A DNA stretch of 64,000 nucleotides. Origin: Himantopus leucocephalus. Taxonomy: Eukaryota; Chordata; Aves; Charadriiformes; Recurvirostridae. This document shows, piece after piece, positions 48,870-60,665 of the stretch (positions are counted from its first letter, which is position 1; each line of letters opens with the position of its first letter). The position numbers were made by a program, and so were the translations under genes. The stretch lies in contig RSEF01000003.1 of NCBI GenBank assembly GCA_003993805.1, positions 83,349,133-83,413,132 of the forward strand. The letters are read 5' to 3'. The notes below the pieces were generated by a model that saw nothing but the letters and a program-made list of their open reading frames with translations, made no database searches and had not been told where the DNA came from.

Positions 48870-49480
48870 TGTTCAGCTGTCTAATCAAAGTGACGGTCCT
48901 TTCTTGAATTCGCTTTAGTTCCTGATGTCAGCTGGACAATGAGGTGACGAGAACTGCGTAAGTATTTTAGATGTGTGGTCACACATAGCCATATGGAACT
49001 AGATTTTTGTTCCTTTGGCTTCTGATTTGATTGTTTTGTATACTATAGACGATAAAATTGCCTGGTTTTTAATCTTTTCCTCCATCACATTACATTTGTG
49101 TATAAGTAGCTAAAAGCGTCATTGTTTCTAATATACTGTCCATTTAGAGCTCAAAGTCCCACTCAGTGTTACTGTATTACAAGTACTTCACATCTATGAA
49201 TATCTGTGGTTTGGATTACTAACCCTCAGAGGTACTTATATGCAGTTTTGCAGGCTGAAGCTCATTTAGTTATTTCCAGTCCACATTTCACTTCTTAATT
49301 TTTTAGATCTTTTTCTTTTTCTCATTTCTCACTGTTTTTTTGAGACACCTCTTAATTTAGTATAATCTGAAAATGGAATTAATGCAGTTTATTTTTTCTT
49401 CCAGATCATTAATAAAAATACTTAATATTTTTTTTTATTCCACTGAGGCATAAATGACTGAGGTAATCAATATTGAAATT
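48870..49480 (-). mobile_element. Old CR1-type LINE fragment
   Basis: Several plus-strand blocks match reverse-complemented sauropsid CR1. These are TTGAATTCGCTTTAGTTCCT (about 48904), GAGGTGACGAGAACTGCGTA (48942), TTTAGTATAATCTG at about 49357, and CTTCCAGATCATTAATAAAA at about 49400, where copies of this type carry the sequence before the RT active site. Spacing fits one element, with many small indels. It is highly diverged, with no open frame. Confidence 0.68.
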
Positions 49481-50199
49481 ATATTAAAAATTAGGATCCT
49501 TATTGTAAAGATTGGTTGGTTCTTTCTATTCCCGGTCAACCCAGAGAGTCAAGCATAGTGCCAATCCAGCCTCTCAAGTACTTCATTTTAAGAGCTAAAA
49601 GTAGACCCTTTATTTGTTTAACACATCAGTGATGTCTTACTCGCAGGGTCAACATAGCTCCTGTTTTAATGGTAGTCTCCAGTTCTTCACCTCAGCTAGT
49701 CACACTTGGAACTACTTTGAAGATTGATACCCTCTGTTATCTTCTTTCCTGCAAGTCTTCATGCATTTTGTCTCTGCTGTTATTGATGCTACAAAAAATA
49801 CAAAAATCCTTTTTGCTTTTGTCTCCAGCTGAACTGTCCTTTTTCAGGGAAAAGTTAGAACATATGGGCTCAGACTGATAGATTATCTGAACCAGTACTT
49901 TGTCTGCATCGACAGTTATTTTCTTCTATATAAGAGAAAGACCAGGGGAGCTACATTCTTCTACATAATGCTCTCTCAATCCCCAATTGTTTTCTTAACA
50001 GGAAATACCTGATTCTGTATATATTTACATGAACTCATCTTCCTTTCTCCTGCTGAGTTCGTGTAAATTTCCTTATTATTGTTAAGGAATAGCACAGGTC
50101 TGCTTCACCTTCTAAAGAACTGCCTCCTCCTACTTGTTTTGAATCGCGATCTAACTTGGTAGTCTGAGCTTTCTAGTACCTGTGGCATAAGATGCAGTG
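49481..50199. other. No gene recognised
   Basis: AT-rich sequence between two old CR1 copies. Part of it could belong to the upstream portion of the left copy, but I cannot show this. Confidence 0.4.
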
Positions 50200-50760
50200 A
50201 ACAGTTAGTACCTGCACACAGTCTTGACACCATTCATAAATTTGTAGGGCTGTATTATATCTTTCTTTAGTTGCCACTTTTCCACACTCAAGAGTCCTGG
50301 ATGATTTGTATTCTTCTTCATATCGATGCCACTCCATTCCGTCAAACCTCTTTGCTGCTGTTTCTGATTTTTTTTTAAACTCTATACAGCCTTTTTGAGA
50401 TGAGAGGCACAGAACTGAAAACAATATTCAAGATGTGGCTGAATCATACATTTATTCAGTAAAATAATGATTTTCCTCTGGAATCTCAACATCTGGTTAG
50501 CTTTTCTGCTTGCTGCTGAAATTTGAGCTTATGTTTTCACAGAACTATCTGTCATAAGCCAAGATCCTGCTTCTGGTCGAGAACAGTCTATTCAGAGCCA
50601 ATTGTTTTGTTAAGTTTTAATTTCTGTGGTGCATATTTGTGTGCTGTGTCTCTGTGTGTGTACACAAGAACGTACATGAATCACTTCATGTTTATCTACA
50701 TTGGTTTTAATCCTAAGTTTTATTTCCATTTTTTTTTCCTTTTGAAATTCCTAGTGAAAT
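50200..50760 (-). mobile_element. Old CR1/L3-like LINE fragment
   Basis: The plus strand carries, in order, GACACCATTCATAAATTTG, a stretch ending CATATCGATGCCACTCCATT, the strong block CCTTTTTGAGATGAGAGGCA, then CAGAACTGAAAACAATATTC, and later CATCTGGTTAGCTTTTCTG and CACAGAACTATCTGTCATAA. These are the reverse complement of the ORF2 C-terminal half of L3/CR1-type elements. It covers the same element region as the copy at 48.9 kb, so the two are separate insertions in the same orientation. Confidence 0.75.
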
Positions 50761-53700
50761 AAATTTGGTATCCTATAGCTTATAGAGTTATATAGTTTCT
50801 CTTACACTCCAATTTTTGGTGAAGAACTAGAAAGTAATGGACAAAACCCATTTGGAGTTAAAATTAATAAATTTAATTGAAATTTTGTTGGCAGTTGTAA
50901 TCTCTGTCTTCTGCTCCAGAAGGTGATCCATGTGTCTTCCTCCTCCTCCTGGACTGAGTCAAATCCTACATTCAACGTTCAGTGAAAACATTGCTCAAAT
51001 TTGCCGTATCACTCAGCTATTTTTTTTTTTTTTTACATTATTTGTCATTAATGAATGTAATTAGCAAAATCCTAAAATTACAGATGTTAGTATTTAATGC
51101 AAATACTTAGAAAGACTAACAAACTTTCAGGAACTTTCAGTGTAATCACACTCCCTTCAGTAGCATACTTTTTAGATATACGCTGTCAACTACACAATTC
51201 TAGTACTAAGTGTGCGTCATTCTATCATTGTCTACAGACAGATCACACTGCCTTCCTTTAGACAAAAACAATATTTTTTAAACACAAAACCAGGAATTTA
51301 ACATACAAAGCTAAAAGTCTTTAACATCTATTTCCATTTCTTCCCCTTCTTTTTTTCCCTTCCCTACCCCCCGGCAATAATAACTCATCTTTTCCTTCCT
51401 TCACTCTCAGTTTTTTACCAAATATATTCCTAAATAAGCTATGAGTATCTTAACCTGTTTCATAAACGTATTAAGCTTTTTAGCCAAAACACATTCTGCA
51501 TTACAGAACGTGCTCTGAAATAAATCATCTGTTACAAAATCTATCAGTATAAAATGTTTGTGAAAACTGTAAGCATCAAAAAGAAAAAGGAAATGCAAGT
51601 ATTTAATTGTAATCCATGGTTATCTGCTTGCTCTAACAGTATAAGGGAATGTGAAAATACAATATAAATTTGACGTGCATTTACTGTAAGTTTCCTTAAA
51701 GGATATTTTCAAGATGATAACATATAAACGATCTTATTTTATAAACAAAGTAGTCTATGTCCCAAAGCCCACTTGGAAAGCAAATACACTATGTCCTAAG
51801 CACAAACAACCCCAGACTGATAAGCTATCCATAGGTAGCAAAATAGCCTGAACACACTGTGAAAATGAGTCAAAAATGAAGAATCATAAAGACTTTCTGA
51901 AGACAATATTCTGAAAACAAACAGGAAAAATGTGCTTACACAGAAATTTGCTAAAGTGTTGTCTCCCTAAGAATTTATGTATTATTTGAAGAATTTGAAA
52001 CCAGGCTGATGTGTTAAACAGTGTCGCTCCAAAGATGATATTACAACTCAGTTCCAATGCAGAGCTATTTAGCTTATGGTTTGAAGGGCTGTGAAGCCAG
52101 CTGGGTGGGGTTGTGTGTCCCTCTCCAGGATGTTCACCAAATGTAAGCTATCGCATAATGGATGTGTTTTGGGGTGGGAAAGTGAGGGGAAATGCAGCCT
52201 TATCTGAGCTTTTGTAATAGAGAAAAGTGTCACAGACTTTCTCTATGTCTGTTCCACTGAAGTCATAACCAAAAAGCAGATAATAAAGACTGAGTGATGT
52301 CAGATTTTGCCCTAAGATGCAGGTATTGACCTAATTCTAAAAAGGAAGTAACAGCTTTCATATAATGAAATATATCTGTCTTGTAGAATGAAACATATAT
52401 AAAACATACCTATATTATATTTTAGCTTTGATTTTATATACTATATTTCAATACATTATGTAATTATACACACTAAATATAGCAAATAATGAATAGATTG
52501 TTAAATGAATAAATAATGTTGCAGATTTGATACAAATAATATAGAAACATATCATATTCAGGCATAAATGAGTGTGTCTAAGATATTTTTTCTTTAGGGC
52601 ATACGTTTTTGGAATACACTGGGGATACATTTTGAAACCTTTTCAATAATTTTTCTGTCCTTGACTACATGACATATTCCAGTCTATATCACAAATCAGG
52701 TGAAAAACCTTTCATACATACAAGTTAAAACTCACCTTTCTCAGTTTCAGGGACGTCTCCAAGTTTCAGTATTATTCTCTAGTAGAAACAGATCCATCTT
52801 TATTTGGATACTGCTGAAGATTTTTTGGTGACCAAATTTTAGTGACATATTCCCTCTTCTCCTCAGTTTTTCGCGATAAATCATTGCTGCCGAATTTTCT
52901 GACATGCATTGTTTGGTACAAATTAATATTGTTCAAGCACCCTGCCCTCATCATTTGAAAAGCAGGTATCACAGGTTTCTTTGAAGCTGTGCCGCCTTTA
53001 CCTTTTTCTATAAATCATTTCTTCATACATCTACAGTACTTAATACTAATTTAATTTAGCATGATATGGTGCCATGTAATGTTTAGCCTTTATGAATATT
53101 TAAGAAACATAAAAGAGACTTGCAGTGACATGCAGTTGACTGGCAAAACAAAGAATATCAAAGAAGTAGTTGATGAATTATTTTGCTATTGTACTCAGTC
53201 TGCTTTCCTCTCAGCTGGGAAGATGATACAAAGTTGTAATGCCTTCTCCTTTTTTCATGTTCCCGACTTTCTTAGGCAGGAAGGGCATGGATATGGAACT
53301 CAGATGCGTACGATTATCTGCCAAAAACATACAGTTAATTTACTACATTTTTACATACGTATGCACAGAAACATACATGTATGTATATTCTGGTTTTTCA
53401 GCCTCAAGAAGTTAGCAGATTTTAGCATGCTTCAAGGGTTTGTAAGGACTTTAGAATGATATCTTGCCACTGAACGTTAACATGAGTGACTAGTGAGGAA
53501 ATGGAAAAAAACTCACAAACACTGGCAGAAAGGGATGACATGCAACACAATGATGTAAGGTAGTAATTTCATCCATCCTTTTCTCACTCTGATTTTCTTG
53601 TCTTCAAGAGTTGTCTAGTTGGGCTAAACCACTGACTTCTGGGCTAAGACCACTGACTTCTAAGTTGAAGGGCTACGCTACAATAAATATTCTTGCCTTT

Positions 53701-54364
53701 TTGGATTCCCCCGATCATTTAGAAGATCAAAGTTCTTCTTGTGAAGCAGTTGAAAGAAAGGTTCGTGATTTAATTTCAATATATATGTGGGATGAAGAGC
53801 AGATTGAAGTGGGCCATCACATTGGATATACATATATGTAGGACTTTGCTAGTTATCTTAAAATATAGCTGTTTATTAAAACAATGAATAATGAGCGGAA
53901 AGATGGTGGGTACAGAAGGTTGTCAAGTATACATGGGGAAAGAAAATGTGATGACAAAGCGAGAGGCAAAGTGGAATTATTCCAATATACAATATTCCAA
54001 ATGAATGAGTCAATCATTTCTGAAAAGTATTACTGGTCTTGATTCTGATATTGTATTTATTGGTTAGATTGTTCTTCATTTGCTTAAGTGCAAGTGAAGT
54101 ATCACAGTCATTATCCATCTAAATAAGGTCTCCATGAGATTTTCATACTGTCACTTTGTAACTCTTGCAGTAGAATCTATTTCAATAACAGTATTGCTTT
54201 TATTACTTGGCTATGTATGGGGCTCCTGTTACACTGAACATTAGTTAAATAAAGTGCCTTATATTTAATATCTTATGTGTATTGGATTTTTTAACTTCTG
54301 GTGAGTTTTATAGTTTCTATAGATTGTCAGAGTGTAATATGCATTAAACTTGACAAAAGATAAA
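50761..54364. other. Gene-free AT-rich stretch
   Basis: No gene or element recognised. A frame of about 132 codons at 53061-53459 has no protein-like composition. A 20/21-bp tandem duplication lies at 53621-53661. Confidence 0.55.
53621..53661. repeat. Tandem duplication of a 20/21-bp unit
   Basis: GGGCTAAACCACTGACTTCT (53621-53640) is followed at once by the same unit with one extra G (53641-53661). No N separates the copies. Confidence 0.9.
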
Positions 54365-54384
54365 ATCTATGATTCTATGATTCT
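54365..54384 (+). repeat. CR1-type octamer tail without an element body
   Basis: Two units of ATGATTCT in plus orientation look like the closing repeat of a bird CR1. The sequence just upstream does not resemble a CR1 3' UTR. Confidence 0.6.
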
Positions 54385-56819
54385 AAATGGGTTGAATGAC
54401 TCAATCAGCATTTTTCTCAGTGATTTCCATCTTCTAAGAGGGAAGTTTTTAAGCATCTGAATTATTTGAATGACACTAAGAAGCATGAAGAACAATTAAT
54501 CACAATATTTTTTTTCTTTCAACTTCATTATTGTGATATTATCATTGACTTTTCTTGGTACATGTCACCACTGCTGATTGATATGACTCTATGTGTGACA
54601 AAATAGCTGAAGAAGGCATTATATAATTTTTCTGTGAACCCTTTGGCCCCGCACAGAGGTAAATCTAAAGATTATCTTGGTGTAACTTAGAAACTTTGAG
54701 AAACTGATTTATCTCCCTGAAAGATGACAGGTCATGAGAAGATTTCCAACATTCTGTTCCATTCCAGCAAAGATCAAGGCATCTGAGAGAAGACTCACAT
54801 AAACTATTTTTCCTCCAATATCCACAGTAGAATAAAAAATGACACCTTATCTCCTGCTTCAGGATATCAATACACTTAATTTTCCTGTTAAACAAGTATA
54901 GATGTAAATTTAATGCTGTAAAATAAACACAGTACAAGCCACCTTAATATGCCGCTACCGTAGCAAACACATTAGAGCACGAGTTCATGATAAGTGTTAG
55001 CTTAAACAGGAAAGAATTACTCTCCTTCAAGAAAGTCGAATATGGTAATCCAAAAAGTCAAATTTGCAGAACCTGATATAAGACTCTGTCATAAAATATA
55101 TTTCTTTCCTGTCCCCTCATGTCCTCTGCCTGATTCTGCTAAATGCAAAGTGCACTAAAATCCCTGGAATACTGAAAACAGGCTGATTCTGCTAGGCCAA
55201 AAGGATAGCACCAGCTTATCTGAAAGACTGAATGAGATCTTGTGGATTACATAATGCCATGTTAAATACTGACTTTAGCATAATGAAGTAATTTTAGCAC
55301 CTGCTACTTTTCTTTTTCCTGCCCACAAAAAAATTTAATCTATTTCAATCTTAATATGCACTTCTCAAGCACAAGCCAGACCCTAATAGACGGCTTGCTA
55401 GCTTGTTTGCTTGCTTTCTAGCTTTCTTGCTTAATTTATTATCAACTTTTTAGGAAATATTTCTTAAATGATACAACCCTGAACAAAAACTTAGTCTTTG
55501 TATCCAAAAATGAGCACCCGCATTCTACATTTTGGCATTCCGATCTCCTAAATTGGTGAATATATGCAGCTCCCAGGTATTCAATATGAATAACATAATT
55601 TATATTTGCTGTGCTGTGAATCATCATGACAAAGAACAACCTCAAGTATTCACTAGATGATGGTTAGCTATTAGGGAATGGTAAATGTCATTAATTTCTC
55701 TCATGAAATTATCTGGAACTAATGTGATAACAAAGCAAAACAAAATACCTGTTGTTTTGTTGTTGGTTTNTTTTTTTTTTTTTTTTCATTTCAAACAATA
55801 TGCCAATTCTTTTACCTTTATCATGTCTGAAAAAGATTTTGATCTACATTATTTTTTTAAATATATTTAGGAATTTATTCTAGAAGAAAAACTGTAAAAT
55901 TATGATCCTTTTTGCCCTGTTTTAGTTTCCTAGAGCCTAAATACGGCTGAGAACCCTTAGGTTTTTTACACACCTGTGATGTTCTAAACACTCTGGCAAG
56001 TGTATCTTTTTGTGTGTGTTGTTGAAAAACTAAAAACTTACCATTTCAGTGCACCCTATAAATCTTCTCTTCACATCCCAGTGTTCTCTATTTTTCTTCC
56101 CTGCTAACCATCTGTCCCTATCATCTACTGCCTGACCTCTCCGCTTTTCTGAATGGCATGCTTAATTCAGTGTTCAAGACTGAGTGGTGCTGATTCCTGT
56201 ATTTACTCCATCTTGTCCAATCTTTTACATTTTGTTTTCTCCTATGGGATTTTTTTTAATTGTAAAACCATAGATGGGAATTCTATGAACGCTTGATGTA
56301 AGTAAGTACACTTTTAGCTCACCTAATTGTTCTTTAGAATATATGAAGCAAAGTTTAGTGTTTGGTGTATTTTAGGAGAGCAATTTGTAGCTAAAATATA
56401 CTCAGGAGATTGCTATTTAAATGACAAGATAACTGCTTATTAAATGATGCAGCTATTTTAAGATCAGAAGATTAGTGACTTTTTTTTTTTTAATCTTCTC
56501 TCAAAACTTAAAATGGTAGCTTTCTCCTTTCATAATTCAGGCAATTTTTTTCCTGTGGAATAAATATGAAAATAGCAATATTTTCTGGATTAAAAGCTCA
56601 CCACTGCTTTAGTGGAAATTTTATTTCTTTGCTTGAGTAATTTCTCTGACCTGCTTTCTATTCCATTTTTTATTTATATAGAATAAGACATTTGTTATTT
56701 CTCAATTTAAATTGCTTTTTATCCATGCAGGACAAATTAAAATGGAACTCTTAAGGGAATCATATCATCTTGATTACCATACTAAAATCCAGGCAGGTTC
56801 CAACACTATTGCTCACTGA
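54385..56819. other. No gene recognised
   Basis: AT-rich sequence with an imperfect GCTTGCTTTCTAG-type repeat at about 55390-55432 and a single N (55770) before a T16 run. Nothing else assignable. Confidence 0.5.
55770..55786. repeat. Single N followed by T16
   Basis: Another one-base N directly beside a homopolymer. Confidence 0.9.
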
Positions 56820-56915
56820 CCTGTGTCTACGAGTTCTTCTTTCATATTCGAGCTCTGTAAGTGACTTTGGGCTACTTAGTTAACCTCTGTGTACTTGGCT
56901 TTCTCCCTCTGGAAA
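56820..56915 (+). mobile_element. MIR core fragment
   Basis: GTGACTTTGGGCTACTTAGT (56861-56880) and TAACCTCTGTGTACTTGGCT (56881-56900) match the MIR core-SINE block 'GTGACCTTGGGCAAGTCACTTAACCTCTCTGTGCCTCAGTTTCC'. Bases before 56860 (GAGCTCTGTAA) fit the preceding segment. It is an ancient remnant with no intact head. Confidence 0.65.
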
Positions 56916-59277
56916 TTATTTTTTATCTTTTTTTGAGTTTTGTAAAAGATCTGGGTTTTTCGTTTCTTTTGTAAACATAAAACAACTGAAAACTATGTTT
57001 ATGACTAAAATCATACAATCTGAAGATTTCATGTAATGATGTTACTACTATGAGCACTGGGGCTTGTCTGGGCTCTTTTTCATCTTTAGCGTCATGGGCC
57101 ATGGCAACCATTCTGTGCCACTGAGCAAAGAGCAAAAGTGGAAAAAACAGACAACCCAGGAGACTAATGTGAAAAATGTCCTTGTCCACTCCATTCACAG
57201 TCTTACTTCTTCTGGGCTACCGTTGAGTTCCTTCTTTTTTACTTCAAACACTATACTGTATTTCACTCAGCATTCAAGTCTGTTGCTATTTGTAATGGGC
57301 CATAAATGTCATAAATGAATACCATTCACCCAGGGAAAGCTATGTTTTTCCCTTTGACTATACAGTATACATAAAGGTTTGGCTCACGGTTTTCTAGACT
57401 TGTATTAAGAAAGAGCACTGTCTTGACATGAAACACAAAGATTGGGGTGAGGAGAAATACAGGGTCAGAGACAGAACTTTCCAGTGGCTACAAATAGATT
57501 TTACTGTGTTAATGACTATGAATATCCATCAATGGAAGCAATGGGACCATCGCTTTCTACCAGGTGTTGATCTGGTCCATGCTGTGTAAACAGCCTTAGT
57601 CTTACGTAGTCTGAGTCTGAATTGCCTTCTGTATCAGGGCCCAGAGACAGCCCTCCTTCAGACTGAAAAAGGTATAGCCAAAGCAGAGGCCTGTACACCA
57701 AGAAATTTTGGGTATCGATCACAACAAAAATAATATCAGCTTTTATCAATCATGATATAAATAATATTATCTTGCCTTAAACACAAATACAAGCATATTA
57801 AAATATGTAGCTAAAAGCAGTAGATAAGCAATTTGTAGTTCTGGGATGGAACAGCCAGATGGAATAAGGTGTAAGTACTTTACATAAGCATGTGGGAAAT
57901 GTGACCACTGAAGGGGTGAAGAAGAATGGATGTAGTTGAACTTAGGAGACACCCAAGATAGCAAAGAACAAGATATGAGTAAGAGAATGCAAACAGACAG
58001 GACCTCCTGTCAAATGTGCACGAGGCAGGCAAAAGAAAAAAACAGGTAAGCACTACCAGGAGCAAATGAGACCTTTCCTTTTGGGAGGGAGGAAATAATA
58101 TAAAAGCTACAAGTATAATCAAGGAAAATCAAATAAAAGAGAGGTAGCCCAGTTTAGTTCTGACAGAAAAGCCTCAACCTCAGCCACTAAAGATCATCAA
58201 GGGCAGTTCCCATCTGCACTGACTATATAGAATCAACCCAGTGGTATGGCATACCCAGAACTAATTTGGGACATAAGCGTAAAGACTAAGAGTTTTGTAT
58301 CTGTAGAGAAGGTCATTGATAACAGTAAGAGGTTACCATTAGCACAATGTGTGCTGTTAATGAATAAATTTATAAAAGTTTTGTTCAAAAGTTAAAGCCC
58401 TGCTTGATGCATCAGTCTTCTAAGCATTCCCATCACAGAAATCTGCAATTGCCTAATACACATACATACATATATATAGACATACACAGATATGCATATA
58501 TACAAATGTTCAGTTACAACAAAGGAATCTGGAGAGGCTTACTTCTAAGACAAATATCTCAAGTTAGCAATGTGATTTTTGTCTTACTCTTTCAACTACG
58601 GAGCCATCCTGAGCAAATGGTCATTTCACTTCTTTTTTCACCTTCCTTTTTGGGATTTCAACTTATTGCTCCTCAGTTTACTGAATTATTTTTGCTTAGT
58701 GTTATAAAGACTATCTGTATTCCAACCTTCACTTAACTGTATGAGCCATTAGAGTGAGAGGTGGTTGAATGTCTTAAAAGATGTACAACTATTGATTGTG
58801 TATGTGTGTCTGTTCTTAATTTTCTAAAAATATCAGCATCAAGGGAATTGGGAACAACTTAGACACCTTTTATCTCTTTGTTTATTTGTTATTTTTGAAG
58901 ATATATATGTGCTCTTTGACCATTAAGTTTTCATTCCATTCTTTAATACAGCGGAGGATAGAACTCATTAATCATACTCCAGGCTGGGGAGTTATAGTTA
59001 TAACTCTCAAGTTTCAGAGTAGCAAACAGAAAATGTTATCTTTAATACAGAAACAGATTTAGTCAGTCAATGAAAAGCTATCTTCATTGTTTTCCATTAA
59101 ATATCACTCTCTGCTTTTGATTCAGTAAGTGATCTGATAGCTGCTGTTTCTATAGAAAACTAAAATAATACAATTTTTACAGTATTCAATATGCTAAACA
59201 TCTACTGAGTAGCTAAGATTTACATTGTGCAAATAAGAGTGCTTATGTTATGATTTGAGAAACCCATAACAATTTAT
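56916..59277. other. No gene recognised
   Basis: AT-rich sequence with short frames and a CATA/TATA-rich patch at about 58460-58505. Nothing else assigned. Confidence 0.5.
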
Positions 59278-59886
59278 TGTTGTTTAGACAATCATTCTAT
59301 CACCCAATGACCCCTCCCCACCCAGGAAAGGGAATCGGAAAAAAACAAGGAAACTCAGGAGTTGAATTACAAACTGATTTAATAGAGTAAGATTAGATAA
59401 TTAACATTAATAGCACTAAAGAACCAATATTGATCCTGATACCAATACAGAATATGCAAAGATTATACTCAGCCAATTCTACCAGTAGGAAGCTATGCAC
59501 TCCCAGCAGTGCACAGTAAATGTTAGACACTGCGAGCTCTACAGCTTCAGGAGGAAAGGAAGGCCTCAGGAATCTGGCAAGAAGTTCTCAGGATTGCAGC
59601 CATCAAGGGAGGGAGCGGACTTTGCAGCAAACTTTCTAATTTATAGCGAATGTGATATTTATGATATGAAATAATCCTGTTGGCCAGCTTGGGTCAAGTG
59701 CTCAGATCTCGCTCCTCCTCATCCCTGCACATGGAGAGCTCAAAAACACGGAGACCTTGAAACCCACACACCATAGCTGGCTACAAAGTAAATATTTTCA
59801 GAAATTCAGACACTAGAGTCTTCTAAAAGTGCAGTCTCCCCAAGTATTAGAAGAGAAATTAGTCCTGTGTCACTCAAACCAGGGCA
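59278..59886 (-). mobile_element. Solo LTR of an avian endogenous retrovirus, minus orientation
   Basis: The boundaries fit an LTR read on the minus strand: TG at 59886 (TGCCCTGGTTTGAG) and CA at about 59278. Within it are a TATA-like CTATAAATTA at about 59637-59646 and an ATTAAA-like polyadenylation signal at about 59378. The general layout and several blocks (plus-strand CCTGTTGGCCAGCTTGGGTC at about 59677) resemble bird ERV LTRs as I remember them. I see no retroviral coding sequence on either side, so it is a solo LTR left by recombination. A target-site duplication is not apparent; the low boundary could be off by a few bases. Confidence 0.7.
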
Positions 59887-60255
59887 CCTTATTATTTATT
59901 TCATTCAAACTATGATTGGTGTTGTATTAGTAAGCAGAAGTAGAACTTTATTTATGTGTATAAACTGTACATAGGATGTCATGTTTTTAACATTTTTAAT
60001 ATGATAAGTAATGATTATGCGTAATCAAGTATGGTCAAATATAGAAACTAGAGATTACCTTGCAAAGACTGTATATCAGAGTGATCAAATATTTCTAAGT
60101 AAATATAAGTTTTGAAGCAAAGTAGATTTTTGCTTTCCTAGAGGTTGGTATGACCATATTACAGTCAGATTTGCGTGAACATTTACATGTACATTTGAAC
60201 CAAGGAGTAATGTGCAGAATTCCTCATAGGAATATATATTAATACTAATTGAGAT
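59887..60255. other. Spacer between two divergent LTRs
   Basis: About 370 bp of AT-rich sequence with no gene or other element. Confidence 0.5.
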
Positions 60256-60665
60256 TGAACCGGTTTTGGCTGGGATAGAGTTAGTTTTCTTCATAGTAAC
60301 TGGCATGGTGCTATGTTTGGGATTTGTCCCTAAAACAGTACTAACACATCCATGTTTTAGTTATCACTGAGGAGTTCTTACACAGGGACAAGGTCTTTTC
60401 TGCTTCTCACACTGGCCCATCAGTAAGTGGGTTGCGGGAGGGCAAGAAGTTGGGAGGGGAAAGCTGACCCCAACTGACCAAAAGGATATTGCATACCATA
60501 TGACATTGTGCTCAGCAATAAAAACTAGGGAGTAAGTTTGCCAGGGCTGCTGTTGCTCAGGCACTGGCTGGGCATTGGTCGGCTGGTGGTGAGCAGCTGG
60601 GGTTTTGCATCACTTGTTTTTCCTAGTTTTCTTTCTCTTTGAAGAGACAAGGTTAAACCACAACA
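60256..60665 (+). mobile_element. Solo LTR of an avian endogenous retrovirus, plus orientation
   Basis: It starts with TG (TGAACCGGTTTTGGCTGGGA at 60256) and ends with CA at 60665 (GGTTAAACCACAACA). Strong family blocks are AGTTAGTTTTCTTCATAGTA, AAGAAGTTGGGAGGGGA, CTGACCCCAACTGACCA and GCATACCATATGAC. The AATAAAAACTAGG stretch at 60517-60529 lies where related LTRs have their TATA/poly(A)-like signal. The 3' part looks shortened compared with related LTRs. No internal retroviral genes flank it, so it is a solo LTR; no clear target-site duplication. Confidence 0.8.

Noticed and set aside
53061..53459. Plus-strand open frame of about 132 codons
   Set aside because: No recognisable domain, irregular composition, no splice or promoter context; fits chance.
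59278..60665. A single provirus bounded by two LTRs
   Set aside because: The two LTRs differ in sequence and point away from each other, and the 370 bp between them holds no retroviral genes.
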